Shown piece after piece: positions 56,024-64,000 of a stretch of 64,000 nt of DNA. The DNA comes from CAVXNB01 sp963763085 (GTDB lineage: Bacteria > Actinomycetota > Acidimicrobiia > Acidimicrobiales > Bog-793). The first letter of the stretch is position 1, and each line of letters begins with the position of its first letter. Where the stretch lies: the NCBI GenBank assembly GCA_963763085.1, contig CAVXNB010000003.1:248001-312000 (forward strand). The letters are read 5' to 3'. A program made the translations under genes and the position numbers. The notes under the pieces were generated by a model, which was not told where the DNA came from, did not search any database, and saw only the letters and a list, made by a program, of their open reading frames with translations.

Positions 56024-58065
56024 GTCGTACCGGAGGTCGGTGAACCCGCCGGCAGCCCCACGCCACCTGTCGGAGTGATGTCGAAGTGGTGCAGCGCGTA
56101 CCGCATGATCTCGGAGAACACGGGCGCGGACGCCAGGCCTCCGTAGATCAGATCAGGGTGGCTGAGCATGATGAATGTGGTGAGGGCTGGGTTCTGGGCC
56201 GGAGCAAACCCCACGAAGGTGGCGTTCCAGGCCCCGTTCTTGTAGCCGGCGCGGGTCGTGCTGGGAATCTGCGCAGTCCCCGTCTTGCCGGCGACCGGAT
56301 ACCCGGGGATACGCGCCGCGATGGCGGTTCCGTCCTGCGTCACCTTCTCGAGCATGGGAAGCAGCTCGCTCACCGTCTTCCGGGAGAGCACGCGCCTGCC
56401 CGCCGCCGGAGGCAGGAAGTGCTCGGCGCCGCTGGGCGGGATCGTCCCCTCGATGAGGCGAGGCGGGATGAGCACTCCCCCATTCGCCACGGCGTTGTAC
56501 GCGTCCAGGATCTGGAGCGGGGTCACTGCCTCACCCGTGCCGATCGGGACGGATCCCATCGACGACCCGGACCATGTGCTGGGGTCCGTCGGGCTCGGCA
56601 CGATCCCGGCGGTCTCGCCTGGCCATCCGAGACCCGAGGGCTGGCCGAAGCCGAGGTCCCGCAGGTAGTACGACAGGCGCTCGGGACCGAGGAGGTGGGC
56701 GATCTTGATGGTTCCGATGTTCGACGACTGCGCCAGAATCTGGGTGGCAGTGAGCCGCTCGGTCGGGTGGAAATCGGCGTCGCTGAAGGGCCAGCCGCCG
56801 AGCATGATCTGGTAGGGAACGGTGAACACCGAGCTGGGCGTGATCAGCCCGTCCTGGAGGGCACCCGACACGGTGACGAGCTTCATCACCGAGCCCGGTT
56901 GGTAGACCGAGGTGGCCGCCAGGTTCTGGGCGGCGGGGTGCACTCTGCCGTGCTTCCCGGCGACGAGGTCCACCATCGCGAGTATGCCGCCCGTCCGCCG
57001 GTCCTCGACGATCGCCACTCCGCTCGTGGCGTGTGTGGCGGTGATCTGCCGACTCAGATCCTTGGTGACCTCGAATTGAAGGGGCTGGTCCAAGGTGAGC
57101 ACCAGGCTCGAGCCTTGGCGAACCGCCGCCACCTGCGTCGACGAGCCCGGCAGCCCCTCACCGTTCGGCCCGGTCGGGACGACCTCGGAGCCCGGCGAGC
57201 CGGCCAGGAGCGAGTTCTCGAGGTACTCGAGGCCGGCGAGACCTTTGCCGCTGAAGCCCACGATCCCGAGGATCGGAGTGAACAGCAGGCCGTCAGGATC
57301 GGTCCGCACGGTATCGGGCACGAAGGACAGGTAGGGGAGGTCGAGGCTCGCGACCTTCTGCTCCACAGCACTGGTGACCTGGTAGGCGAGTGGAACATAT
57401 CCTCGATGCTCGCTCAGCTTGGCCTGGAGCTCCGAGGTCGTCACGCCCAGGATCGTGCTCAGCCGGCTGAGATCGGCGCCTTGGCCCGAACCGGTCACTA
57501 GGAAGTCGTCGGCGACGACGTCGACACGCGAGGACGAGGCCGCGAGCAGGTTTCCGTTGCGGTCGTAGATGGCTCCGCGCAGGGAGGGAAGGGCGATTCG
57601 CTGGTAAACCTCCTGTGCTCCATAGGAGGCGTAGCGGGCCGCGTCCACGCCCTGGACCTGGATAAGTCGCGCCGCTAGGCCGGACAGGGACAGGGCTGCG
57701 ATCGCCAGCATCGCCAGGAACCGCCGCCGCGGCCGAATCGGTTTCCGCGCCCGGATCGGTTTCCGCGCCCGGCGAGGCGCCGGTGGCTGGGCTCGGCGTG
57801 CCTGGGATGGCCGGCGTGCCTGGGACGATCGGCCCGTTCGGGCGTCCGTGCCCGTTCGGGCGCCCGTGCCCGTTCGGGCGCTCGTGCCGGCTCGGGCGGC
57901 CGTGCCCGTTCGGGCGCCCGCTCGGGCTGGAGTGCTCGCTCGGGTTCCGGCGCGTCCCACGTGCGGTCCCTGCGCCGATCGAACGGTCGCGCCGCTGCCG
58001 GCCACGCGGCGCTGCGAGGCTGAGCGGGCCGATGCCCGCCGGTCTGGCGGGGGCAGCTGACTCAC
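56020..58065 (-). CDS. ftsI: FtsI/PBP2x-type peptidoglycan transpeptidase with repeat-rich cytoplasmic tail
   Basis: 681 residues. The cytoplasmic first ~110 residues are Arg/Thr/Ala/Gly-rich, with repeats of the ARTGT type. One helix (FLAMLAIAALSLSGLAARLI) and a dimerisation domain follow, then the transpeptidase domain: Ser392 in PGSVMK, SSN in AQSSNIGT and Lys594 in VAGKTGTAQIP. No PASTA domain is seen. It crosslinks septal wall. The tail is encoded by 18-bp DNA repeats at 57835-57950. Confidence 0.95.
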   Translation of the reverse strand: MSQLPPPDRRASARSASQRRVAGSGATVRSAQGPHVGRAGTRASTPARAGARTGTAARAGTSARTGTGARTGTDARTGRSSQARRPSQARRAQPPAPRRARKPIRARKPIRPRRRFLAMLAIAALSLSGLAARLIQVQGVDAARYASYGAQEVYQRIALPSLRGAIYDRNGNLLAASSSRVDVVADDFLVTGSGQGADLSRLSTILGVTTSELQAKLSEHRGYVPLAYQVTSAVEQKVASLDLPYLSFVPDTVRTDPDGLLFTPILGIVGFSGKGLAGLEYLENSLLAGSPGSEVVPTGPNGEGLPGSSTQVAAVRQGSSLVLTLDQPLQFEVTKDLSRQITATHATSGVAIVEDRRTGGILAMVDLVAGKHGRVHPAAQNLAATSVYQPGSVMKLVTVSGALQDGLITPSSVFTVPYQIMLGGWPFSDADFHPTERLTATQILAQSSNIGTIKIAHLLGPERLSYYLRDLGFGQPSGLGWPGETAGIVPSPTDPSTWSGSSMGSVPIGTGEAVTPLQILDAYNAVANGGVLIPPRLIEGTIPPSGAEHFLPPAAGRRVLSRKTVSELLPMLEKVTQDGTAIAARIPGYPVAGKTGTAQIPSTTRAGYKNGAWNATFVGFAPAQNPALTTFIMLSHPDLIYGGLASAPVFSEIMRYALHHFDITPTGGVGLPAGSPTSGTT
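57835..57950. repeat. 18-bp tandem repeats inside ftsI
   Basis: Imperfect copies of GTTCGGGCGCCCGTGCCC encode alternating Ala-Arg-Thr-Gly residues in the FtsI tail. Copy number may vary between strains. Confidence 0.75.
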
Positions 58066-58622
58066 CGTCTCTTGGACGCGGTAGCGGGCGATCCTGCCCC
58101 GGTTTTGAGGGCCGTGACTGAGGTGCGCGCGGTTCGGGACTTACCTCCCGCGTCGGCGGCAGCTACAGCGGCTTTGGCGGCCGAGGCTTCGGACTGGGCG
58201 ACCGAAGGCCCCGGATCGACCGCCGGCAAGTAGGAGACCGAACCGGGTACGACCATTCCAAGCTGGCCTTCCGCGATGTTAAGGACTCGCACCGGCGATT
58301 CCAGCTCAGCGCGGGCGAGCTGCAGTCCCTGCTGAGCGATCAGCGTCTGGGTGAGCTGGCTCTGCAGAATGTCCAGTTGTTGCTGATTCGATGCGACGAC
58401 CGCGTGCGCCACCGCCGTCGCTGCCAAGGAGCCGACAACGAGGAGAGCGCCCAACGCCCGAAGCACGGTCGCCTGTCGACGGCGCGACTGCGCAGCGGCA
58501 CGGCGGCGATCGACCACGTCGAGCCCCGGTCGGCGCGACGGCACGGTCTCCGCGGGCGACGAGGGGGGGCGCTGTGGGAGCGGGCCGTCCGTCGTCGAGG
58601 CGGCACGCTCGGCGCTGACCAT
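58062..58622 (-). CDS. ftsL: FtsL-like septum protein
   Basis: 186 residues. A charged N-terminus is followed by one helix (VLRALGALLVVGSLAATAVA) and a short coiled coil (QQQLDILQSQLTQTLIAQQG), the FtsL layout. A Ser/Ala-rich tail follows. Its ATG shares one base with the rsmH stop and its end overlaps ftsI by 4 bp. Confidence 0.8.
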   Translation of the reverse strand: MVSAERAASTTDGPLPQRPPSSPAETVPSRRPGLDVVDRRRAAAQSRRRQATVLRALGALLVVGSLAATAVAHAVVASNQQQLDILQSQLTQTLIAQQGLQLARAELESPVRVLNIAEGQLGMVVPGSVSYLPAVDPGPSVAQSEASAAKAAVAAADAGGKSRTARTSVTALKTGAGSPATASKRR

Positions 58623-59569
58623 CAGGCCGCTGCCTCCGGGAGGCGTTCTGCGGCCCGTAGCCGAGCGCCGGCCGCGCGCGGATTGCGTGCCGCCTCGGCC
58701 GGAGAAGGAAGACGAGCGCCACGGGTCAGAACACGGACGGTGGGCACCGCTCCGCAAACACAGGGAAGGCCGACGGGGCAAACGCAGCCACCGGAAGCGG
58801 CGCCGGCAAAAGTCGCCTTCACCAGCCGGTCTTCTCCGGAATGGTAGGAGATGACGACACATCGGCCTCCCGGGACCAGCAAGTCGAGCGCGGCTTGGAG
58901 CGCCGGCGAGAGCACCTCGAGCTCTTCGTTGACCGAGATCCGCAGTGCCTGGAACACTCGTCTTGCCGGGTGGCCGGGTCGCTTTCTCGCCACGCCGGGC
59001 AGCGAGCGTTCGATCACCTCGACGAGCCGTGAGGTGGTCTCGATCGGCCGGCTCTCGACAATTCCGGCGGCGAGCCGGCGGGCGAAGCGACCCTCGCCGT
59101 TCTCGACGAGAAGCGCTGTCAGCTCGTCGATCGAGAGACGGTTCACGACGTCGGAGGCGGTGGTCGACCCTGTGCGGTCCATCCTCATGTCGAGCGGTCC
59201 GTCGAAACGGTAGGAGAAGCCTCGCTCCGGAGTGTCCACTTGCGGTGAGCTCACGCCGAGATCGAAGAGGATGCCCGCCACCGGGCGTCCAGGTGCGTTC
59301 GCCCTCACCACCGCCGGCAGCTCATCGAAACGGGCTCTCACCACCTGAGCCCTCCCCCCGAACCGGGCAAGCCGCGCCGAAGCTTCCGCGACGGCATCGT
59401 CGTCGACGTCGACTCCGATCAGCTCGTGTGCAGGAAGACCGGTGAGCAGCGCGGCCGCATGCCCACCGCCACCGACGGTCGCGTCGAGGAGGACTCCGGG
59501 CGGCACGGGCTCCAGCATCGCCAGGACCTCGGAGACCATCACAGGCACGTGGACGAATTCCCGGGTCAT
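58622..59569 (-). CDS. rsmH: 16S rRNA (cytosine-1402-N4) methyltransferase
   Basis: 315 residues with HVPVMVSEVLAMLEP at the start, the SAM loop LLDATVGGGGHAAALL, then LFDLGVSSPQVD and RVFQALRISVNEELEVL. The Cys-rich segment CVCPVGLPCVCG is typical of actinobacterial members. ATG 59569 has GGGGG upstream. It methylates rRNA in the P site. Confidence 0.94.
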   Translation of the reverse strand: MTREFVHVPVMVSEVLAMLEPVPPGVLLDATVGGGGHAAALLTGLPAHELIGVDVDDDAVAEASARLARFGGRAQVVRARFDELPAVVRANAPGRPVAGILFDLGVSSPQVDTPERGFSYRFDGPLDMRMDRTGSTTASDVVNRLSIDELTALLVENGEGRFARRLAAGIVESRPIETTSRLVEVIERSLPGVARKRPGHPARRVFQALRISVNEELEVLSPALQAALDLLVPGGRCVVISYHSGEDRLVKATFAGAASGGCVCPVGLPCVCGAVPTVRVLTRGARLPSPAEAARNPRAAGARLRAAERLPEAAA

Positions 59570-59742
59570 CCGCAACCCCCCGACCAGATCGAGGGAAGGG
59601 CATCCCTCGGAGTGGGGATGTGACAGGGCGGAGAGGGTTGGAATGCCATCCGGCACTTCGGCCGAGGGGTTGCGGATGACCCGGGAACGACAACATGATG
59701 AGCGAGACCTGCGGGTACGCGCGGAGACATGGCGGCCATCGC

Positions 59743-60180
59743 TCACGGCCCGACCGGTCCGCTGGGACTGGAGCCATTGGAGGCCGCACCGCCGCGTCGC
59801 GCCGACCACCGATCCGGCGACCACAATTCGACACGGTCGAGGACACCGACGAACAGGACGTCCTGCTCCAGGTGGGCGAGCGATCGAAGCTCGGACGGCA
59901 GCGGCATGCGATTCTGCCGGTCGAACTCGACTCGAGTGACCAGAGAGGACCACTCGCGCAGGTCGTTGCGAGCTGCTTCGCCCTGCGCATCCTTCTCGTG
60001 CTGCCGCGCAGCTTCGAGCTCGAACTCCTCTTCGGGCCAGAGGGCGAGGCAGCCGTCCTGACCCGGAGTCAGATACCCGAAGTCCTGGAAGTGGAGGCGC
60101 ATACGCGACGGGAGAATCGCCCGACCCTTTACATCGAGCGAGCGGGGAAAATTCCCGACGAACTTGAATCCTGGCGACAA
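59743..60180 (-). CDS. mraZ: MraZ transcriptional regulator
   Basis: About 145 residues with two AbrB-like SpoVT motifs: FVGNFPRSLDVKGRAILPSR and VEFDRQNRMPLPSELRSLAH. It represses or tunes the division cluster by binding its own promoter. TTG 60180 has GAAGGG upstream and gives the usual family start; GTG 60201 is an alternative. Confidence 0.9.
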   Translation of the reverse strand: MSPGFKFVGNFPRSLDVKGRAILPSRMRLHFQDFGYLTPGQDGCLALWPEEEFELEAARQHEKDAQGEAARNDLREWSSLVTRVEFDRQNRMPLPSELRSLAHLEQDVLFVGVLDRVELWSPDRWSARRGGAASNGSSPSGPVGP

Positions 60181-60192
60181 AGCGGCCCTTCG

Positions 60193-60242
60193 TTCCCACA
60201 CTCACGGGCCACATCCTCCCCTGGCCCCCACTTCGTGCCACT
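60193..60242 (-). promoter_or_regulatory. MraZ operator: five GTGG-type boxes at 10-bp spacing
   Basis: On the minus strand five decamers follow each other: AGTGGCACGA, AGTGGGGGCC, AGGGGAGGAT, GTGGCCCGTG and AGTGTGGGAA. MraZ is known to bind TGGG-type repeats with 10-bp period upstream of its gene. Confidence 0.7.
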
Positions 60243-60268
60243 CTATGGGGCAGATCCTCCACCGTCAA
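60240..60268 (-). promoter_or_regulatory. Sigma-A-type promoter of the division cluster
   Basis: TTGACG (60263-60268) and TAGAGT (60240-60245) with exactly 17 bp between them, reading toward mraZ. The -10 overlaps the first MraZ box. Confidence 0.7.
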
Positions 60269-60385
60269 CCATTGCGGCACTGTGCTTCGTCAAGGCATGA
60301 AAAGCATGGAAATAGGGCAGACACAAAGAAGATCGGCTCACGATCGGGCCAAGGCACGTCGGAAGGCGCCAGAACCAATTGTCGA

Positions 60386-61627
60386 TCAGAGCCCGAGATC
60401 CCTTTCGGGATCCGGATTCGCCTTGGAAGCCATCTCGGCGATCAGGGCGGGAAGCGTTCGCGGCGCGGTGACGACGCCGGCGTGGACGAGGTCAGCGGCG
60501 GACCACCACCGCATCTCTCGGATGTTCTCCGCTCGGACCAGCTCCAGGCGCTCGGGCGGCACGGTGAAGGCCGGGGCACGGCAAGCGAGCCATCGCTCCC
60601 GCTGAGTCATCCAGATGCCGTTGAAGCAAAACGTGTGCGTCCTGCCGCCGATGAACGGTCCGAGAACGAGGTCTCCGCGCCCGGTCTCCTCGGCGAGCTC
60701 GCGTGTCACCGCGTCGAGGTGGCTCTCACCCGCCTCGAGCCCTCCTCCCGGCGGGCACCACCAGTTCCGGCCCGTGCAAGCGTCTTGGAATCGCACCAGA
60801 AGTGCTCGCCCCTCCTCGTCGAGGATCAGCGCACGGACGGCTTCTCGGACGGGCTCCACCGCGACACGGATCGGGATGTCAACGACGAGGATGCCAGGGC
60901 GCCAGTCCGGCAGCCGCGAGACGATCCTGCCTTGCGGGTCGACGAGCGCGGCCAAGCCTGGGAAGTCTTCGTCCACGTTCGAGCCAGCCTGTCCCGTCAT
61001 CGCGACCCATAGTCCGTAGGTACGGGCGTTCCGCACGGCGTCGCCCAAACCGCATTCCTCCCACCAGGAGAGGCCGGCTCTCCAACCTGCATCGTCCGTC
61101 CGCCGGCCGGAGAGCCCAGGCGCTGAGCAGAAGAAGACCAGCGGAGCTCCTGCCTGATGCGCCTCACTCCAGGGAATGTCGACTCCACTTTCGGCACAGA
61201 TGGCCACGCCGAAGGACGCGGCGCCCAGGCGGAAAACACCTCCACTGGCGCCGGGGGTGAAACCGCTCTCCCCTTCGCCCAAGTGGCGCTTGCGGTAGAA
61301 GCCGTGGAGCGCTCCGCCGTGCGCATACAGCTGCGTGATGAAGAACCTGTCGGACGCTCGCTCCGCGATCCCGAACAGGGCGCCGACGCCGGTGCGTGCG
61401 GTTGCGTCAAGAATCCGGGCGACGGCCGGTGCCTCCTGCGAGATCGCCGCCTGTGGCAGCCGGATCGGATCGATCGATCCGGTGAGCGAGAACTCGGGGA
61501 AGACGGCTAGGTCACAACCGGAAGTTGCGGCCGCTTCAAGGACCGTGATGTGCGCCGAGGCGTTGTTCTCGTATTCGCCTTTTCCGGCGGGAATCGCCGC
61601 AAGCAGGACGCGCATGGCGTCCATCAT
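60386..61627 (-). CDS. Nitrilase-Nudix hydrolase fusion
   Basis: 413 residues. Residues 1-255 are a carbon-nitrogen hydrolase with the triad Glu45 (FPEFSLTG), Lys113 (YRKRHL) and Cys144 (VAICAESG). Residues 260-400 are a Nudix domain whose box is complete: Gly295, Glu301, Arg309-Glu310, Glu313-Glu314 and Gly316. Nitrilases cut amide or nitrile bonds; Nudix enzymes cut nucleoside diphosphate linkages. No stop or frame change separates the two. ATG 61627, 61624 or 61615 could start it. Confidence 0.88.
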   Translation of the reverse strand: MMDAMRVLLAAIPAGKGEYENNASAHITVLEAAATSGCDLAVFPEFSLTGSIDPIRLPQAAISQEAPAVARILDATARTGVGALFGIAERASDRFFITQLYAHGGALHGFYRKRHLGEGESGFTPGASGGVFRLGAASFGVAICAESGVDIPWSEAHQAGAPLVFFCSAPGLSGRRTDDAGWRAGLSWWEECGLGDAVRNARTYGLWVAMTGQAGSNVDEDFPGLAALVDPQGRIVSRLPDWRPGILVVDIPIRVAVEPVREAVRALILDEEGRALLVRFQDACTGRNWWCPPGGGLEAGESHLDAVTRELAEETGRGDLVLGPFIGGRTHTFCFNGIWMTQRERWLACRAPAFTVPPERLELVRAENIREMRWWSAADLVHAGVVTAPRTLPALIAEMASKANPDPERDLGL

Positions 61628-61728
61628 GCCCGAGTGGTCCTCGAGGCTCTTCTGACCGGGGTTCCGAATCGGGGTTCATGCGGTTGGGTTGCCTCCGTCG
61701 CCGGCGGGGGTGGGGAGACCACCGGGCG
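61628..61728. other. Intergenic DNA upstream of the nitrilase-Nudix gene
   Basis: Promoter region for the leftward gene is expected here; no clear boxes are seen. Confidence 0.35.
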
Positions 61729-61820
61729 ATACTTTAATTTCGTGCCCAACTTGCCTCCGCGAATGATTGCGACCAGTCGCAATCTCGATGGGAAGCAAGT
61801 TTGGCGCGAAATTTGACTAT
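61729..61820. repeat. Dispersed palindromic repeat, copy C (complete)
   Basis: About 92 bp, centred at 61774.5. Core at 61765-61784 (GATTGCGACC/AGTCGCAATC), arms CAACTTGCCTCC and GGAAGCAAGTTTGG, and outer AATTTCG and CGAAATT blocks. It lies between two genes read in the same direction, unlike copies A and B. Confidence 0.85.
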
Positions 61821-61897
61821 GCCGCTCCCCTCTGAGCACGAGGCCCAGAAGCAAAGCCGACCAAGGGCTGGCGCCGGGGCGCAGCCGACCGCCTCGC

Positions 61898-62659
61898 CTA
61901 GGGCAGGAAGCTCAGGAGTTCCGTCGTGAGCGAAGCGACGAGCGGACCGGGAGGACCGAGCGGGCCGAGCGCACCGGGCGGACCGAGCGCACCGGGCGCA
62001 CCCAGCGGACCAACCGGAGGCTCGGGACGCCGAAGCCCCGCATGCTCGAGCACCGCCCGTGCCTCGGCACGATGCTCTGCTGAGCCCGCGAGGAGATCGG
62101 CCAACTCCGCCGCGTCATCATCGAGCAGTGCCATGGCTTGGATCCAGGCCCCGGACCGGTCCCGCCGTTGCGACATCCCGACGACCTTCCGCCCCGCTAC
62201 CGTGACCTCGCCCGCGCCGAGGCCCGCATAGCACAGGACCTTCGACCACGGCATGCCCCGCACCGGCGCACGGCACACCGCGACCCGGGCATCCTCGGCC
62301 GATGTGCCGAGCACCTTGGCGATCGCCCGTGCGAAGGCATCGCCGAGCCAGAGGAAGGACTTTGCGACATCCGGCTCCGCCAGCACGTCACCCGTCGGAA
62401 GGAAGACGTCCACCCACACCTGCCGGCCGGGGGCCACGAGCACCGCTCCCCCACCGCTGCGGCGGCGCACCAGCCCGAGGCCGGCGGCATCGAGCCGGTC
62501 GAGATCGAAATCGGCCGCCGGCTGTGCGCTCCCGATCACGACGGCCCGGTCGGCAGGCAGGCACACGCAGGCGAGCCGGCTACCGAGCGGATCCGGCCGC
62601 TCGCCGTGCAGGACCGCGGTCGGAGCCTGACGCTCGAGCACGCGCCAACCGCGGTGCAC
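61898..62659 (-). CDS. Lipoate--protein ligase A-like protein with Pro/Gly repeat tail
   Basis: About 253 residues of the biotin/lipoate ligase fold: GLVRRRSGGGAVLVAPGRQV is the RRxSGGG motif and VTVAGRKVVGMSQRR holds the active Lys. The last 35 residues are a collagen-like run of Gly, Pro, Ala and Leu (GAPGALGPPGALGPLGPPG). It may attach or transfer lipoate or octanoate; its substrate is not fixed. GTG 62659 is chosen because the HNH gene ends 24 bp before it; the start is uncertain. Confidence 0.75.
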   Translation of the reverse strand: MHRGWRVLERQAPTAVLHGERPDPLGSRLACVCLPADRAVVIGSAQPAADFDLDRLDAAGLGLVRRRSGGGAVLVAPGRQVWVDVFLPTGDVLAEPDVAKSFLWLGDAFARAIAKVLGTSAEDARVAVCRAPVRGMPWSKVLCYAGLGAGEVTVAGRKVVGMSQRRDRSGAWIQAMALLDDDAAELADLLAGSAEHRAEARAVLEHAGLRRPEPPVGPLGAPGALGPPGALGPLGPPGPLVASLTTELLSFLP

Positions 62660-62682
62660 GGAAGTGGAAATCGCGCGGGAAC

Positions 62683-63201
62683 TCAGAGGCCGACAGCGCG
62701 CCCGAGGACAGGACCCACGTACGGAGCCCATTCGTCGCGAACCTCGCCGCTCGCGGCCAGCAACCAGAGGCGGGAGCGGGGTGCACGCGGAGTCCTCACC
62801 AGTCGGAAGCCGACCTCGTCGAGCAGGCTGTCCTCCTTGCGGGTGTTGCAACGGCGACAACAAGCCACGACGTTGTCCCAGCTGTGCGTCCCGCCCCGGC
62901 TCCGCGGAACGACGTGATCGATGTTCTCGGCCTGGGCGCCGCAGTACTGGCAGCGATGGCCATCACGGGCGAAGACCGATCGCCGGGTCACGGCGACGCG
63001 AGCCTGATGGGGGACGCGGACGTAATTGACCAACCGGACGATCGATGGTTCGGGAAACCTTGCTCTGGCGGAGTGAAGATCGTGACCCGTCCCGTGGACG
63101 AGCACCGCCTTGTCAGCAAGGACGAGCACAAGAGCACGCCGCGAGGCGACAACCGACAGCGGCTCGAAGGAAGCGTTCAGCACGAGCGCGCGGCCGATCA
63201 T
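62683..63201 (-). CDS. HNH endonuclease family protein
   Basis: 172 residues. The HNH and zinc site is clear: CQYCGAQAENIDHVVPRSRG, then HSWDNVVACCRRCNTRK. The N-terminal 80 residues form the domain common to stand-alone actinobacterial HNH proteins (ALVLNASFEPLSVVASRRAL). Such proteins are widespread and not tied to introns; their role is unclear, perhaps DNA repair. Confidence 0.85.
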   Translation of the reverse strand: MIGRALVLNASFEPLSVVASRRALVLVLADKAVLVHGTGHDLHSARARFPEPSIVRLVNYVRVPHQARVAVTRRSVFARDGHRCQYCGAQAENIDHVVPRSRGGTHSWDNVVACCRRCNTRKEDSLLDEVGFRLVRTPRAPRSRLWLLAASGEVRDEWAPYVGPVLGRAVGL

Positions 63202-63246
63202 TTCAGCCTTCTTGTCGTCCCGGGCGAGACATCACGCCGGAGGTTA

Positions 63247-63522
63247 CTACCGCCACACAGCCCGACGACGCGTCGGGCGACGCGACGCCCTGCACCAGTC
63301 CAGCCAGGTGACCACGTCTTCCGGCGAGGGACGCAAACCGGCATCTCCGTACGCCGTCTCCATCCGGAAGGCCAACCAACCAGCCGACGGAAGCGGGAGA
63401 GGCGGCCAGCGACACCACCAGCCCCGCGGAACCAGCCCGGCCGACTCGACCACGGCGGTGCGCCAGAGCGAGGGACGCCGAATCACGGCGGCGGCGGCCT
63501 CGATCCACCAGGCACGGCTCAT
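63247..63522 (-). CDS. Small Trp-rich protein, unknown function
   Basis: 91 residues beginning SRAWWIEAAAAVIRRPSLWR and containing GWWCRWPPLPLPSAGWLAFR, then EDVVTWLDWCR. The composition (many Trp, Arg and Pro) recalls short actinobacterial proteins of unknown function. ATG 63522 overlaps the upstream ROK gene by 4 bp. Confidence 0.7.
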   Translation of the reverse strand: MSRAWWIEAAAAVIRRPSLWRTAVVESAGLVPRGWWCRWPPLPLPSAGWLAFRMETAYGDAGLRPSPEDVVTWLDWCRASRRPTRRRAVWR

Positions 63523-64000
63523 GAGCGCTGCTCGCCGACAGCGACAAGGCGGCCGACGCCCCGCCATCCCACGGCCGCAGCCCCAACGAGCGGGCCCGAG
63601 GCTCCGAGCCCGACGGGCTTAACTACGCAACCCCGAGCATGTTCGATTCGGGCCCGGGCATCGACTTCCTGCTGAGCTGCCGCGAAGAACGCCGGCCCGA
63701 AGCCGAGCGCCACCGAGCCGCCGACGAGGGCCAAACGCAGATCGAGTAGCGCCGCGACCGAAGCAACGGCCCGGCCGACGAGCACACCGGTTCGCTGAAC
63801 GATCTCGAGCGGTGCATCGGCAGTCGGGCGCCCGGTTATTTCTTCGATGGCTGTGCCGGAAGCCTCCGCCTCGAGGCATCCCCAGGAGCCGCAGGAACAG
63901 GTCCTCCCCGCAGGCTCGACGACGATGTGACCGATATGGCCGGCGTTCCCGCTCCGGCCGTCCAGCAGGCGCCCGTCGAGCACGATTCCACCGCCGATCC
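63519..64000 (-). CDS. ROK family kinase (partial, runs off the right edge)
   Basis: The C-terminal ~160 residues of a ROK sugar kinase: GNAGHIGHIVVEPAGRTCSC, with the zinc motif CSCGSWGCLE, then LALVGGSVALGFGPAFFAAA. The frame is open at 64000, so the ATP-binding N-terminus is outside the window. It probably phosphorylates glucose or another hexose. Confidence 0.85.
   Translation of the reverse strand, partial: IGGGIVLDGRLLDGRSGNAGHIGHIVVEPAGRTCSCGSWGCLEAEASGTAIEEITGRPTADAPLEIVQRTGVLVGRAVASVAALLDLRLALVGGSVALGFGPAFFAAAQQEVDARARIEHARGCVVKPVGLGASGPLVGAAAVGWRGVGRLVAVGEQRS

Overview
The window is about 64 kb of high-GC actinobacterial chromosome. The gene set fits Actinobacteria: a polyphosphate-type glucokinase, SepF with YggT and DivIVA downstream of ftsZ, a MraZ-headed division cluster, a zinc-ribbon protein and phosphatase next to rnpB, and a DksA/TraR protein with a histone-like tail. 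A deep actinobacterial lineage such as Acidimicrobiia is a reasonable guess, but it is inference only.

Layout. 1-4.8 kb: a transglutaminase-type membrane protein, then a ferredoxin-reductase-type flavoenzyme divergent from a cytochrome P450. 4.9-7.6 kb: xseB-xseA and a membrane-anchored protein. 7.7-9.7 kb: a second P450 divergent from a TetR regulator, with a clear operator between them. 9.7-11.1 kb: small enzymes and a YefM-YoeB toxin-antitoxin pair. 11.21-21.83 kb: an integrated element bounded by 31-bp direct repeats. One repeat is the 3' end of the RNase P RNA gene and the other is a displaced copy of it. The element holds a tyrosine integrase, an excisionase-like protein, a decayed MobF relaxase/helicase, a TetR-controlled YhgE-like membrane protein and three toxin-antitoxin modules, all partly broken. 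21.8-29.8 kb: rnpB, a phosphatase, a zinc-ribbon protein, an inositol-phosphatase-family enzyme, glucokinase, leucyl aminopeptidase and cobalamin adenosyltransferase. 29.8-34.7 kb: a branched-chain amino-acid-type ABC transporter with a fused LivH-LivM permease, divergent from an Rrf2 regulator. 35-40 kb: a phosphatase, a sigma factor, a repeat-filled gap, uspA, an RluD-type synthase, lspA and the DksA/TraR protein. 40-60.3 kb: ileS facing a long leftward division and wall cluster, in transcription order mraZ, rsmH, ftsL, ftsI, murE, mraY, ftsW, murG, murC, murB, ftsQ, ftsZ, pgeF, yggS, sepF, yggT, divIVA. murF, murD and ftsA are absent from it. 60.3-64 kb: a nitrilase-Nudix fusion, a lipoate-ligase-like protein, an HNH endonuclease, a small Trp-rich protein and a partial ROK kinase.

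Three things stand out. The element sits in the 3' end of rnpB, with arm-type repeats at both ends. A dispersed palindromic repeat of about 94 bp occurs three times in intergenic DNA. A nitrilase is fused to a Nudix hydrolase. Single-base frame breaks recur in otherwise conserved genes, both inside and outside the element. Sequencing error must therefore be considered before any of them is called a pseudogene.
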